A DNA stretch of 64,000 bases from Aerococcus viridans (GCF_001543285.1 NZ_CP014164.1:620001-684000), one strand, 5' to 3'. Positions 17,365 through 26,925 are shown, counted from the first letter of the stretch. Program-made: numbers and translations. Notes: a model not told the origin generated them from the letters alone.

Positions 17365-17874
17365 ATGCAATCAAACGTATTAATCGCTTTAGGATCTAAC
17401 ATTAAACCACGACTAGGCCACTTGAAAAATGCAGTGGCGGCCTTTAAGGAAAATGAAGCAATTAAAGTAGTGGCAACGTCCCCAATCTATGAAACGGTCC
17501 CCAAAGGCTATTTGGATCAAGAGGACTTTTTGAATATGGTTGTGCATATTCAAACGGACTTATCAGCAGCTGATTTATTGGCTTTCTGTCAAAGCATTGA
17601 ACAAGACCAAAAGCGGGTCCGGACTATTAAAAACGGGCCACGTACCATCGACGTGGATATCTTGTTGTTAGATGAAAAAGTCATCGATACGACAGACTTA
17701 CAAGTACCGCATCCGCGTATGCATGAACGGGCTTTTGTCTTGTGCCCAGCGGCCGATATTGTTGGCCAATGGCAAGTTCCGCACCTGAACAAAACAGTTT
17801 CTACATTACGAGATGCATTACCACAAGTGGAAAAAGATGATGTCCGTATTGCTGGATTATCTTTAGAATATTAG
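17365..17874 (+). CDS. folK: 2-amino-4-hydroxy-6-hydroxymethyldihydropteridine diphosphokinase
   Basis: Pyrophosphokinase that activates hydroxymethyl-dihydropterin for FolP. It starts with the typical IALGSNIKPRLGHLKNAV and carries KRVRTIKNGPRTIDVDILL and the PHPRMHERAFVL block. The 169-residue length is normal. It is the last gene of the folate operon and is followed by a large branched hairpin with a T run. Confidence 0.95.
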   Translation: MQSNVLIALGSNIKPRLGHLKNAVAAFKENEAIKVVATSPIYETVPKGYLDQEDFLNMVVHIQTDLSAADLLAFCQSIEQDQKRVRTIKNGPRTIDVDILLLDEKVIDTTDLQVPHPRMHERAFVLCPAADIVGQWQVPHLNKTVSTLRDALPQVEKDDVRIAGLSLEY

Positions 17875-17913
17875 AAGATCTATGTACTTTTTAACAAACT
17901 TTTGTTAAAAATC

Positions 17914-18053
17914 AGCCATTTAAAAGCCACCGAACCGTCTGAAGCCAAGGTCTTCAGAACTCAAAAAGCTTCAAACGGCATCTAAGCGAACTTATCGCTG
18001 GATTCCGTAATTCGCATTTTGTTCTTTTTAGTGGCTAATGGCTACCTTTTTTT
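17914..18053 (+). other. Three-way-junction RNA element / terminator after folK
   Basis: The outer stem is AGCCAT..AAAAGCCAC.GAAC (17914-17935) with GTTC..GTGGCT.ATGGCT (18021-18043), followed by seven T. Inside are two arms: TCTGAAG (17938-17944)/CTTCAGA (17952-17958), and a long arm ACGG.ATC..AGCGA (17975-17989)/TCGCT.GAT.CCGT (17995-18008). The T run suggests it ends the folate transcript; its size suggests a mobile or regulatory RNA element. Confidence 0.6.
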
Positions 18054-18172
18054 CGTCAGTTTTTTTGTTAAAAAGTTGTCTGGTTAATGAAGAATCATTG
18101 GAAATAATACTAAAGTTATAGTGGGTACATGATTTTTTTCAACTGTGGATAAAATGTAAGAAGGGGGATATC

Positions 18173-18706
18173 ATGGGTAAGATTGCCTTAAGTATTGTCC
18201 AAAGTGTGGATGGTTATATTGCAGACTTGGATGATCAATTTGATTTTATTGAAGGCGTAGCTGGTCCGAATTTAACGGATGTATCAACCAGTGATTCACC
18301 GTATTCGCTGGAAGCCTTTTTTGAGGCTTATGACATTATTGTCATGGGACACCAGTCTTATAAAATTGGTTTTGCAACAGATTTCCCAAGTAAAACGATT
18401 TACGTGGTTACAAATGAAAAACGCCCTAATGAAGGTAATATCCATTTTGTTAAACCAGGCCAAATAGTGAAATTGATGCTGGCGAAAAAGAAGCAAGGCC
18501 ACCATATTTACTTGTATGGTGGTGGCATTATGCTGAAGCCCTTTATGGCGGCCAATGCGATCGATGAATATATCATCGGAACCGTGCCAATAATTATGGG
18601 TAAAGGGAAGCCTTTATTCTATGAATTGGACGAATCTATTCCCTTGCAACTAGACCAAGTGGATGTGATGGGTGGATTAACCATCCATATTTATCACAGA
18701 CGTTAA
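18173..18706 (+). CDS. RibD C-terminal / dihydrofolate reductase-like protein
   Basis: A protein of the RibD-C/DHFR fold, like Bacillus YyaP and YwjB, with NADPH-binding features: an N-terminal IALSIVQSVDGYIAD, IIVMGHQSYKIG, and the glycine-rich IYLYGGGIMLKPF. The 177-residue length fits. Its function is unknown in most bacteria; being next to the folate operon it might serve as an alternative reductase of dihydrofolate or a pterin, but this is only inference. AGAAGGGGG precedes the ATG, and it shares a terminator with the convergent phosphatase gene. Confidence 0.82.
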   Translation: MGKIALSIVQSVDGYIADLDDQFDFIEGVAGPNLTDVSTSDSPYSLEAFFEAYDIIVMGHQSYKIGFATDFPSKTIYVVTNEKRPNEGNIHFVKPGQIVKLMLAKKKQGHHIYLYGGGIMLKPFMAANAIDEYIIGTVPIIMGKGKPLFYELDESIPLQLDQVDVMGGLTIHIYHRR

Positions 18707-18832
18707 ATAAATACGAATAATTATTTTGTTTGTTTTAGAAGTGAAGAAGGTTAAATACACATTTCTACTGTATCAATATTAGGAAGATATATTTTAATAA
18801 TTGTTTTGACACTATAATTTGTTTATTTATCC

Positions 18833-18881
18833 AAAAATTAAAAGGTATGGTTCAATAGTAAACCACACCTTTTTAATTTTT
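18833..18881. terminator. Bidirectional terminator
   Basis: Stem AAAAATTAAAAGGT.TGGTT (18833-18852) with AACCA.ACCTTTTTAATTTTT (18861-18881), between convergent genes. Confidence 0.88.
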
Positions 18882-18902
18882 ATGAAATGAATTGCATAAC
18901 AG

Positions 18903-19574
18903 TTACACTTGGTTAAATTCTTCTAGTTCGTAAGCACCTTTGGTATAAACGATATGGGCATAATGGCCGTATTCTAATTCTTCTTTTAGGTCGAATTCTG
19001 GTAGGACTTCATGTAGGAAGAAGCGAATTGGCATGTCATGGCTGACGATTAAGACGTGGATGTCTTCCTTTTGGGTTTCCATGCGGACTTCTAGGGCGTC
19101 GTCATGAATATCCAACATAGCTTCTTCAATCCGGTTCCAGAAGGTGATAAAGTCTTCTGAATTGCCTTCTTCGTCTCGGTCCACAAGATTTTCAATAATT
19201 AGTGGCACGTATTGGGTTGAAGGGATTTGGTTAATCCGCATGTCGTCCACTAATTGACTAATGGATTTTGGCCATACCTTCTCGATATCTTGATCTTCTA
19301 AACCACCAAAGTTGTACTCTCTAAAGCCTTCAACTGGGAATAGTTGGATATCATTTTCTTGTTTCATTAAGATGCGCTCACCTGTTTCAATACACCGGTC
19401 TAAATCACTGGAATAGGCTAGGTCAAAGGGCACATCTGCTAGGGTTTCGGCTACTTGGTCGACTACGTGCATGCCGGCGCGTGTAACTGGTGAATCTGCC
19501 CATCCTTGGACGCGTTGGTCTGCATTGGCCGTCGTTTCACCATGACGGACAAAGTAATAATGGATAGCTGCCAT
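18903..19574 (-). CDS. Histidine phosphatase (phosphoglycerate mutase-like) family protein
   Basis: Histidine phosphatase superfamily member with the phosphohistidine motif VRHGETTANADQR near the N-terminus and later VSHDMPIRFFLHE containing the second histidine. Length is 223 residues from the ATG at 19574, which has AGAGGAG eight bases upstream; the longer in-frame GTG at 19583 overlaps the RBS. Whether it is a mutase or a phosphatase, and on what substrate, cannot be told from sequence; many such proteins in Lactobacillales are broad phosphatases. Confidence 0.85.
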   Translation of the reverse strand: MAAIHYYFVRHGETTANADQRVQGWADSPVTRAGMHVVDQVAETLADVPFDLAYSSDLDRCIETGERILMKQENDIQLFPVEGFREYNFGGLEDQDIEKVWPKSISQLVDDMRINQIPSTQYVPLIIENLVDRDEEGNSEDFITFWNRIEEAMLDIHDDALEVRMETQKEDIHVLIVSHDMPIRFFLHEVLPEFDLKEELEYGHYAHIVYTKGAYELEEFNQV

Positions 19575-19857
19575 AATATTCACTCCTCTCGTGTTTTGGT
19601 ATTTGATGTTAACTTCATTCTAGCATAATAAACGATTTATGAAAACGATTTCCAAAATAATAATGATATATGATCTTATTAACCCGAATCTTGATTCAAT
19701 CAGTTGAGAGAACTATTCGCATACTTAGTTCAATAAAAGCGAACACCACTGATTGAAATCTCGTGGGAAATTTGTTATTTGTGTCCAAAAATTCGTGCTA
19801 AAATGAAAAGTAGAGATGAGTGCCATAGAAATTGGCAGAAAATGAGGAGTGTTCTTT

Positions 19858-21108
19858 TTGACAAAAACAGCTAAAGTATTTACTGATGAAGAGAAAATTA
19901 AAATTTTAAGCGATATTGTGGCTATCGAGACGGTTGACCGCAATGAGGAAGATGTGGCTAATTATCTTGCAGCCCTACTAAGCGAGTATGGAATCGATTC
20001 TAAGGTTATTCCAACGGGGATTCCTGGTCGTGCCAACTTGGTAGCTGAAATCGGATCTGGTTCGCCAGTATTAGCAATCTCTGGTCATATGGATGTCGTA
20101 TCTGCAGGGAATGCGGAGGCTTGGACGTCTGATCCTTACACATTGACTGAGCGTGACGGGAAACTATTCGGCCGTGGATCTACAGATATGAAAGGCGGAT
20201 TGGCTGCCTTAGTGATTGCCATGATCGAAATTAAAGAACAAGGATTATTAGAACGCGGAACTTTACGCCTGTTAGCGACTTACAACGAGGAAAATGGGGC
20301 TGTCGGCTCAATCCAACTAGAGGAAGCCGGTTATGTATCTGACGTTGACGCGATCGTGATTGGTGAACCAACAACAGGGATGATTCACCCATCTCACAAG
20401 GGTTCAATGAACTTTGTGGTGTCATCACGTGGTAAATCTGTTCATTCATCTAGACCACGTGGCGGCATCAACGCTATTGACCCATTGATGGACTTTGCTT
20501 TAGCCTTCAAACAGGCATTCAAAGAAGCGACTAAGGATATCAGCTTTGGTCAATTAGACTTCTCACCAGTATTGAATTTATACGGGGCAGTTGAAGGGGA
20601 CGACGCTGGTAACCAAGAATTAGACCAATTATTGAAACAGCCAACCTTTAACGTGACTGTATTCCGTGGTGGTGACCAAGTGAATACCATTCCTGACCAC
20701 GCAGAAGTTGTCTTCAACATCCGTACGGTACCTGAATTCGACAACGAAGCAGTTAAAGGTGTATTTTCTGAAGTTTACCAAGAATACTTGGATAAAGGGG
20801 CAGACTTCGACCTACAATTAACCCTAGACTTAAAACCATTAAATGGTGGCGTAGATTCAGACCTAGTGCAATTAACCAAAACATTAGGTGCTACTTACCT
20901 AAACCAAGACTTAGAAGTTGTGCCAATGACAGGTGGTACGGATGGGGCAAACTTTGTTGCCAACAAACCAGCAGGCTACCCAATCATTATCTTTGGCCCA
21001 GGATCAACAACATCACATCAAATTGATGAATACGTGGACAAGGACGAGTATCTAACATTCGTCAACTTATACATTGACTTGTTAGCCACTTATTTAGAAA
21101 ATAAATAA
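19858..21108 (+). CDS. M20 family metallopeptidase (ArgE/DapE type)
   Basis: Zinc amidohydrolase of the acetylornithine deacetylase / succinyl-diaminopimelate desuccinylase family. Metal-binding motifs in order: SGHMDVVSAG, GRGSTDMKGG, YNEENGAVGS and, at the C-terminus, GPGSTTSHQIDEYV; a dimerisation domain lies between (residues ~180-290). The start is chosen as TTG at 19858 with GAGGAG eight bases upstream, giving 416 residues. The gene stands alone, so the substrate (acetylornithine, succinyl-DAP or a peptide) is not decided by context. Confidence 0.88.
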   Translation: MTKTAKVFTDEEKIKILSDIVAIETVDRNEEDVANYLAALLSEYGIDSKVIPTGIPGRANLVAEIGSGSPVLAISGHMDVVSAGNAEAWTSDPYTLTERDGKLFGRGSTDMKGGLAALVIAMIEIKEQGLLERGTLRLLATYNEENGAVGSIQLEEAGYVSDVDAIVIGEPTTGMIHPSHKGSMNFVVSSRGKSVHSSRPRGGINAIDPLMDFALAFKQAFKEATKDISFGQLDFSPVLNLYGAVEGDDAGNQELDQLLKQPTFNVTVFRGGDQVNTIPDHAEVVFNIRTVPEFDNEAVKGVFSEVYQEYLDKGADFDLQLTLDLKPLNGGVDSDLVQLTKTLGATYLNQDLEVVPMTGGTDGANFVANKPAGYPIIIFGPGSTTSHQIDEYVDKDEYLTFVNLYIDLLATYLENK

Positions 21109-21116
21109 AACTGGTT

Positions 21117-21276
21117 AAAAAGAGGCTGGGACAAAACTACTTTTGCGAAAAAAGTAGTCCCACTTTCGTTTATTTTTATAAAGATATAGAAAAATACACT
21201 CCCACTACTGAACAAAAAAGTTCATAGTTTTGGGAGTGTATTTTTTTGAGAGACCTTTTGTCCCAGCCCCTTTTTT
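21117..21276. repeat. Nested inverted-repeat element with GGCTGGGACAAAA ends
   Basis: Outer arms are GGCTGGGACAAAA (21124-21136) and TTTTGTCCCAGCC (21256-21268), flanked by AAAAAGA and a T run. Inside are CTACTTTT/AAAAGTAG (21137-21157) and a 15-bp stem AAAAATACACTCCCA (21190-21204) with TGGGAGTGTATTTTT (21231-21245). Similar ctgGGACA-type inverted repeats are frequent between genes in Firmicutes (from memory, not checked). It probably also terminates the M20 peptidase transcript. Confidence 0.75.
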
Positions 21277-21433
21277 ATGTAGTCGGGACAATGGTGTCTA
21301 CCACCATACTATTGTATTTGGTGCATATATCCATTTTCTTTGATAAAATATAAAAGAGACTGTTGCATTTTTTCGCAACAAATAATCGTTGGAAATGACA
21401 TGATTACAAAATAAGCGTAGGGGTGTATTGAAT

Positions 21434-21979
21434 ATGGTAGAACATAATTTAGAAAAAACGCAAGAACAAGCTGCAATGGGTAAAACCCTTCAAGCAATCA
21501 AAGTTGGCGATACTTTCTATGTAACTGAATCGATTAGAGAGCGAGATGTCTTGTTATACATGGGGGTTACCTCAGACTCGAACCCGGCATACCTACAACA
21601 AACGTCCCATAAAGCAGGCCTTACTCCAGGCGAGGTTGTTGTACCACCAATCGCCTTAATGGGGATTATTACGCGTACAGTATCGATGAACTTCCCTGGC
21701 CCAGGTTCTCGTTTAGTTGAAATGAATATCAATATCATCCACTCTATTCCACATAACTCAATTATTACCTTTGAATTTGAGGTTATCCGTGTAGAAGAAT
21801 TGAAGCAATTCGTGACGATTCACTGTATTGGGAAATTTACCAACTCAACTGGTGACGACCGTGTCTTAGATGCCATGTTGACTGTTTTACCACCACTAGA
21901 GCACCTACAAAATGATACTGAAACGATTGATGCAGGTGTATTCCAACGAATTTCAGGAGGCGACTCAATTGAGTACTAA
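21434..21979 (+). CDS. MaoC/hotdog-fold protein
   Basis: Hotdog-fold protein related to MaoC-type (R)-specific enoyl-CoA hydratases and phosphate acyltransferase-associated domains. Visible features are an early KVGDTFYVTESI followed by a region around SDSNPAYLQQ, where hydratases carry their catalytic Asp/His, then VVVPPIALMGIITR. The catalytic pattern is not clearly conserved. The start is ATG at 21434 with AGGGGTG upstream, giving 181 residues. Its end overlaps the TTG start of polA by 11 bases, so the two are translationally coupled. The function is unknown. Confidence 0.7.
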   Translation: MVEHNLEKTQEQAAMGKTLQAIKVGDTFYVTESIRERDVLLYMGVTSDSNPAYLQQTSHKAGLTPGEVVVPPIALMGIITRTVSMNFPGPGSRLVEMNINIIHSIPHNSIITFEFEVIRVEELKQFVTIHCIGKFTNSTGDDRVLDAMLTVLPPLEHLQNDTETIDAGVFQRISGGDSIEY

Positions 21980-24653
21980 TAAAGAAAAGAAGAAGCTCGT
22001 CCTATTTGACGGGTCATCTCTAGCTTTTCGTTCTTTCTTTGCCATCCAAAATATTGATTCATTCGTAAACAAGAATGGTATGCATACTAATGCCTTGTTT
22101 GCTTTTCATGAAATGATGAATAATATCTTGGAAAAAGAACAGCCGACGCATGCCTTGGTGGCGTGGGACGCAGGTAAAACGACGTTTAGAAACGAATTCT
22201 TTGATGAATATAAAGGCGGGCGTCAATCAACACCGTCTGAATTTAGAGAGCAGATGCCATTTTTCAATGTGCTCCTAGATGCCTTTGGGGTTGCGCATTA
22301 TGACTTGACTAACTATGAAGCGGACGACATTATCGGGACTTTGGCGGCTAAAGTAGCCCCTGAAGAATTTGATGTTGTCGTGATTTCTGGGGACAAGGAT
22401 TTGACGCAATTGGCACGTGACAATGTCCGAGTAGATATCACTAAAAAAGGGGTATCTGAATTAGCGTCTTATACGCCAGCTTCGATTATGGAAGATATGG
22501 GGATTACACCTGAACAAATCATTGATATGAAGGGGTTAATGGGGGATTCTTCAGATAACTATCCCGGTGTATCAGGGATTGGTGAAAAGACAGCCCTAAA
22601 ATTATTACATGAATATGGGTCAATGGAAGCGATGTATGAGCAAATTGACGATATGAAGAAATCGAAGCGTAAGGAAAATCTGATCAACGAAAAAGACAAT
22701 GCGATTCTGTCTAAAAAGTTGGCGCGGATTGAACTGGACGCACCTGTGAAAATTGAATTATCTGATTTATCTTATAAAGGCAAACAGCTTGAACCGCTGA
22801 TGTCATTTTACAAGGATATGAACTTTAATGGCTTTATGTCTCGTTTATTGGAAAATTCAGACCAGGCGGACTTGTTGACAGAAGATTGGGAAGAGGTTAC
22901 CTATACACATGTGGCGTCTGCTGAAGATTTAACAGTGGACCATTTCCCAAGCGAGCCTGCAGCGGATGGTTATGCGATTTACCTTGAAAACTTGAGTAAA
23001 AACTACCATGATTCAGAGGTTGTGGCTGTCGCATGGACGAATGGTAGTGAAATCTTTACCGGAGATGCTCGCTTACTACAGGCTGATTTATTTAAAGCAT
23101 GGTTGTCGGATGACCAAGTCACAAAAGTGGTCTTTGATGCCAAACGAACAAAGGTCATGCTGGACTATTTAGGGATCGACTTTGCTGGGGTTGTAGATGA
23201 TGTCTTAATTGGGTCGTATTTATTACATGCCCGCGACAATTCTAACGACTTGGCTGAAGTGGCAAGGGAATTTGATATGGATGACTTGTCTTATGATGAG
23301 GCTATTTATGGTAAAGGGGCTAAAAGAGGTGTACCTGAAGAAGCTGAAACCATGTACGAACACATTGCCCGTAAAGTGCATATTATCGCACGTTTACAAG
23401 AAACCATTCGCCCGCAATTAGAAGCCAACCAAATGGATGACTTGTACCAAAAAATAGAGTTACCATTGGCTTTAGTATTGGCAAACCTTGAAATTTTAGG
23501 AATCTCAGTGGATAAACAACAATTAGTCACTATGCAGGCTGAATTCAAAGAGATTATTGCCGGACTTGAAGCCGATATTTGGAAGGAAGCTGGTCACGAA
23601 TTCAATGTGAATTCACCTAAACAATTGGGGGTTATCTTGTTTGAAGAAATGGGCTTACCAGTGATTAAGAAAACGAAGACTGGTTATTCTACAGCACAAG
23701 ATGTTTTGGAAAAATTGGCTGGCCAAGCACCAATTATCGACTTGATTTTAAACTACCGTCAATTGAATAAATTGCAATCAACCTATGTTGAAGGTTTACA
23801 AGAATTTATCCACGAGGATGGTAAAATTCACTCTCGTTTCCAACAAACCTTAACTTCAACAGGTCGTTTATCATCAGCTGATCCAAACTTACAAAATATT
23901 CCAATTCGTTCTGAAGAAGGTCGGAGTATCCGTAAAGCCTTTGTGCCAAGTCACGAAGACTGGGTTATTTTTTCAAGTGACTATTCACAAATTGAATTAC
24001 GGGTGCTAGCCCATATTTCTGGTGACAAGCACATGCAAGAAGCCTTCAACAACCACGAAGATATTCATACTTCAACAGCTATGAAAGTCTACAATGTGCC
24101 TAAAGAAGAAGTGACCTCTAACATGAGACGAAACGCCAAGGCGGTAAACTTCGGGATTGTCTACGGCATTTCTGACTATGGTTTAAGCCAAAACTTGAAT
24201 ATCTCTCGTCCAGAAGCTAAGAACTTTATTGATACTTACTTGGAAAACTATCCAGGTGTCCAAGCTTACATGAAGGATGTCGTAGAGAAAGCCAAAGAAG
24301 ATGGTTATGTAGAAACCCTATTTAACCGTCGTCGCTACTTACCTGATTTGAAGGCGAAGAACTTCAACGTTCGTTCATTTGCTGAGCGTAATGCCATGAA
24401 TACGCCAATTCAAGGGACCGCAGCGGATATCATTAAGATAGCCATGGTGAAGATGGATGAAGCTTTAAAAGAACATAAGTTAAAAGCTAATCTGTTATTA
24501 CAAATCCACGATGAGTTGGTCTTTGAAGTGCCAAAAGATGAAATTGAGACACTTGAAAAATTAGTAACTGAAATCATGGGGTCAGCAGCCCAATTAGATG
24601 TGCCATTAGAAATTGAATCTAATTACGGTGCAACTTGGTATGAAGCTAAATAG
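21969..24653 (+). CDS. polA: DNA polymerase I
   Basis: Repair polymerase that also removes Okazaki primers. Domains: 5' nuclease (1-~300: LVLFDGSSLAFRSFFA, VVISGDKDLTQL), a degenerate 3'-5' exonuclease (~310-480), and polymerase with motif A DYSQIELRVLAH, motif B RRNAKAVNFGIVYG and motif C IHDELVFEV. The exonuclease motif I acid pair is replaced by YAIYLEN, so proofreading is predicted absent, as in Bacillus and other lactic acid bacteria. The start is TTG at 21969 with AGGAGG eight bases upstream, giving 894 residues. It is coupled to the preceding gene and ends with a strong terminator. Confidence 0.95.
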   Translation: MSTNKEKKKLVLFDGSSLAFRSFFAIQNIDSFVNKNGMHTNALFAFHEMMNNILEKEQPTHALVAWDAGKTTFRNEFFDEYKGGRQSTPSEFREQMPFFNVLLDAFGVAHYDLTNYEADDIIGTLAAKVAPEEFDVVVISGDKDLTQLARDNVRVDITKKGVSELASYTPASIMEDMGITPEQIIDMKGLMGDSSDNYPGVSGIGEKTALKLLHEYGSMEAMYEQIDDMKKSKRKENLINEKDNAILSKKLARIELDAPVKIELSDLSYKGKQLEPLMSFYKDMNFNGFMSRLLENSDQADLLTEDWEEVTYTHVASAEDLTVDHFPSEPAADGYAIYLENLSKNYHDSEVVAVAWTNGSEIFTGDARLLQADLFKAWLSDDQVTKVVFDAKRTKVMLDYLGIDFAGVVDDVLIGSYLLHARDNSNDLAEVAREFDMDDLSYDEAIYGKGAKRGVPEEAETMYEHIARKVHIIARLQETIRPQLEANQMDDLYQKIELPLALVLANLEILGISVDKQQLVTMQAEFKEIIAGLEADIWKEAGHEFNVNSPKQLGVILFEEMGLPVIKKTKTGYSTAQDVLEKLAGQAPIIDLILNYRQLNKLQSTYVEGLQEFIHEDGKIHSRFQQTLTSTGRLSSADPNLQNIPIRSEEGRSIRKAFVPSHEDWVIFSSDYSQIELRVLAHISGDKHMQEAFNNHEDIHTSTAMKVYNVPKEEVTSNMRRNAKAVNFGIVYGISDYGLSQNLNISRPEAKNFIDTYLENYPGVQAYMKDVVEKAKEDGYVETLFNRRRYLPDLKAKNFNVRSFAERNAMNTPIQGTAADIIKIAMVKMDEALKEHKLKANLLLQIHDELVFEVPKDEIETLEKLVTEIMGSAAQLDVPLEIESNYGATWYEAK

Positions 24654-24658
24654 ATAAC

Positions 24659-24696
24659 AAAAAGAGGTGCAGTTAAAGCAAACTGTCACCTCTTTT
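24659..24696 (+). terminator. Terminator after polA
   Basis: Stem AAAAGAGGTG.AGTT / AACT..CACCTCTTTT, four bases after the stop codon. Confidence 0.88.
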
Positions 24697-24824
24697 CTAG
24701 CCTATGGAATAAAATAAACATGGAGGGTAGATAACTTGCGAGGTTTGCCTCTTGCTTGTCTTTTCAATAGGCAGGTTTTGCATTAGAATAGAATAAAGAA
24801 GAGATAGTAGAAAGTGGTGTAATG

Positions 24825-25679
24825 ATGCCCGAGATGCCAGAAGTGGAGACGGTTAGACGTGGTCTAGAGGAGATTGTTATTGGTAAGATAGTATCGTCTG
24901 TGACGGTGACTTGGCCAAGAATTATTCAAGCAGAAGGTGGCGTGGAGGCTTTTGAGACCCGGATGCCAGGTCAGCAATTAGAAAAGGTAGGTCGAGTAGG
25001 GAAGTTTTTACTTTTCTATTGGACAGAAGTGACATGGATTGCCCATTTACGAATGGAAGGCAAGTACCTATATGAGTCAACGGAAAGCCCGGTAGACCAA
25101 TATACCCATGTTATTTGTCATCTGACTGATGGTCATGACCTTCGTTACCGAGATGTTCGGAAGTTTGGCCGGATTCATATGGTTGAAAAGGCAGATACTG
25201 AAGCAGAGATTGCCAAGCTGAAATTAGGTCCTGAGCCAAACGATTTAACCTTTGATTATCTGCAAAAGCGTTTTGATAAGACGACAAGATCCATTAAGGC
25301 AGTGTTGTTAGACCAAGGGGTTATTGCGGGAATTGGCAATATTTATGCGGATGAAATCTTATTTGCAGCGAAAATCCACCCTGAACAAAGCGCCAGATCA
25401 CTATACGACGAGGAAATCCAAGCCATTATCACTGAGAGTCGTAGGATTATGGCGTCAGCTATTGAAGTTGGTGGGACAACGATTCGAACCTATACCAATA
25501 CCTTCGGTGAGAATGGTCAATTTGCCGATTATTTAAAGGCCTACGGGAAAAAGGGCCAACCTTGTCCACGTTGTGGCACTGAGATTGAGAAAATTAGCGT
25601 GGCTAAAAGAGGGACGCATTTCTGTCCATATTGCCAACGCATTCACCTTGCAGTGAAATATATTACATCATCTATTTAA
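24825..25679 (+). CDS. mutM: Formamidopyrimidine-DNA glycosylase
   Basis: Removes oxidised purines such as 8-oxoguanine and cuts abasic sites. The N-terminus must be MPE with a catalytic proline, so the start is the second ATG (24825): MPEMPEVETVRRGL. The helix-two-turn-helix region (GVIAGIGNIYADEIL) and the C-terminal zinc finger CPRC..CPYC are complete. It is 284 residues. The order polA-mutM-coaE-nrdR-dnaB-dnaI is the conserved Firmicutes arrangement. Confidence 0.96.
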   Translation: MPEMPEVETVRRGLEEIVIGKIVSSVTVTWPRIIQAEGGVEAFETRMPGQQLEKVGRVGKFLLFYWTEVTWIAHLRMEGKYLYESTESPVDQYTHVICHLTDGHDLRYRDVRKFGRIHMVEKADTEAEIAKLKLGPEPNDLTFDYLQKRFDKTTRSIKAVLLDQGVIAGIGNIYADEILFAAKIHPEQSARSLYDEEIQAIITESRRIMASAIEVGGTTIRTYTNTFGENGQFADYLKAYGKKGQPCPRCGTEIEKISVAKRGTHFCPYCQRIHLAVKYITSSI

Positions 25680-25696
25680 ATTAAAACGGAGGCACT

Positions 25697-26305
25697 ATGA
25701 GTCATATTTTAGGACTAACCGGCAGTATTGCCACAGGTAAATCAACAGCAAGCAAATTTTTTAAGAAAGCCGGGTTTCCAGTCATCGATGCAGATTACGG
25801 GGCACGGGTGGTTGTTGAACCCGGACAACCAGGTTTAGAAGCGGTTAAAGCACATTTTGGAGAGGATATCGTCTTTCCTAATGGAGTTTTAGATCGCAAA
25901 AAACTAGGCCAAATTATATTCTCAGATGATAAGGAACGAGAGAAACTGAATGAACTGTTACGTCAACCTATTCGCGACTGGTTAAACAGTCAAAAAGACA
26001 AGTATGAAGCGGAAGGCCATGAACTGATTGTCATGGATATCCCTTTATTATTTGAAGGGGATTTCGCGGATGCATGTGACCAGGTGATGGTTATTTATGT
26101 GTCAGAAACCATTCAATTAGACCGGTTAATTCAGCGGGATAACTTAACTTCAGTTGAGGCTTTTCAACGAATGACTTGTCAAATGTCCATTGAACGAAAA
26201 GCGATGATGGCGGATGTGGTGATTGATAATTCGGGGTCTATTGCAGATACTGAACAACAATTGGATGCATGGGTCGGCATCTCTGGTTTTCAACCGCTAA
26301 AATAG
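25697..26305 (+). CDS. coaE: Dephospho-CoA kinase
   Basis: Last step of coenzyme A synthesis. The P-loop GLTGSIATGKST lies at the N-terminus, with the DADYGARVVVEPG segment and the DIPLLFE motif downstream. The 202-residue length is normal. It lies 17 bases after mutM with ACGGAGG upstream, in one operon. Confidence 0.95.
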   Translation: MSHILGLTGSIATGKSTASKFFKKAGFPVIDADYGARVVVEPGQPGLEAVKAHFGEDIVFPNGVLDRKKLGQIIFSDDKEREKLNELLRQPIRDWLNSQKDKYEAEGHELIVMDIPLLFEGDFADACDQVMVIYVSETIQLDRLIQRDNLTSVEAFQRMTCQMSIERKAMMADVVIDNSGSIADTEQQLDAWVGISGFQPLK

Positions 26306-26384
26306 TGGTTGAATAGCCATTGTGCTATAATAAATCGAGCAATTATTCAAGTATATTAAAATTGAAAGCAGAGGTGTCAAATAT

Positions 26385-26897
26385 ATGCAATGTCCAAATT
26401 GTGCTTCAACCAATTTAAAAGTAATTGATAGTCGACCAGCGGAGAATAATACCTCTATTCGTCGACGTCGAGAGTGCTTAGACTGTGGCGCCCGTTTTAC
26501 CACTTTCGAGCGCATCGAACGAACACCCTTATTAGTCGTTAAACGTGACGGAACTAGAGAAGAGTTTTCTCATGAGAAAGTTTTGCGTGGCCTGATCCGC
26601 TCTGCTGAAAAGCGTCCTGTATCAGCTGACCAACTTGAACAGTTAGCCAATGACGTTGAATCTGAGTTGCGGTCTCGTAGCCAAAATGAGGTACCAGCTT
26701 CTGAAATTGGGGAATTATTGATGGCGGCTTTACCAGATATTGATGAAGTGGCTTATATTCGTTATGCTAGCGTATACCGACAATTTGAGGATCCGACTGT
26801 TTTCCTAAGAGAAATCGAACAATTAAGAGGGCGGAATGACCAGGTTGAAGGCGATGTGAATCCTGAAGAATCAAACCAAGATCATGTAGAAGACTAA
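26385..26897 (+). CDS. nrdR: Transcriptional repressor NrdR
   Basis: Nucleotide-sensing repressor of ribonucleotide reductase genes. It has an N-terminal zinc ribbon (CPNC at residues 3-6, CLDC further on, RRRRECLDCGARFTTFER) followed by an ATP-cone domain (VVKRDGTREEFSHEKVLRG). The family is usually about 150 residues; this one has 170 because of an acidic tail (VEGDVNPEESNQDHVED). It precedes dnaB by 22-28 bases, the usual neighbourhood. Confidence 0.95.
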   Translation: MQCPNCASTNLKVIDSRPAENNTSIRRRRECLDCGARFTTFERIERTPLLVVKRDGTREEFSHEKVLRGLIRSAEKRPVSADQLEQLANDVESELRSRSQNEVPASEIGELLMAALPDIDEVAYIRYASVYRQFEDPTVFLREIEQLRGRNDQVEGDVNPEESNQDHVED

Positions 26898-26925
26898 ATA
26901 TTTCATAGAAGGGAGGGTAATGCCA

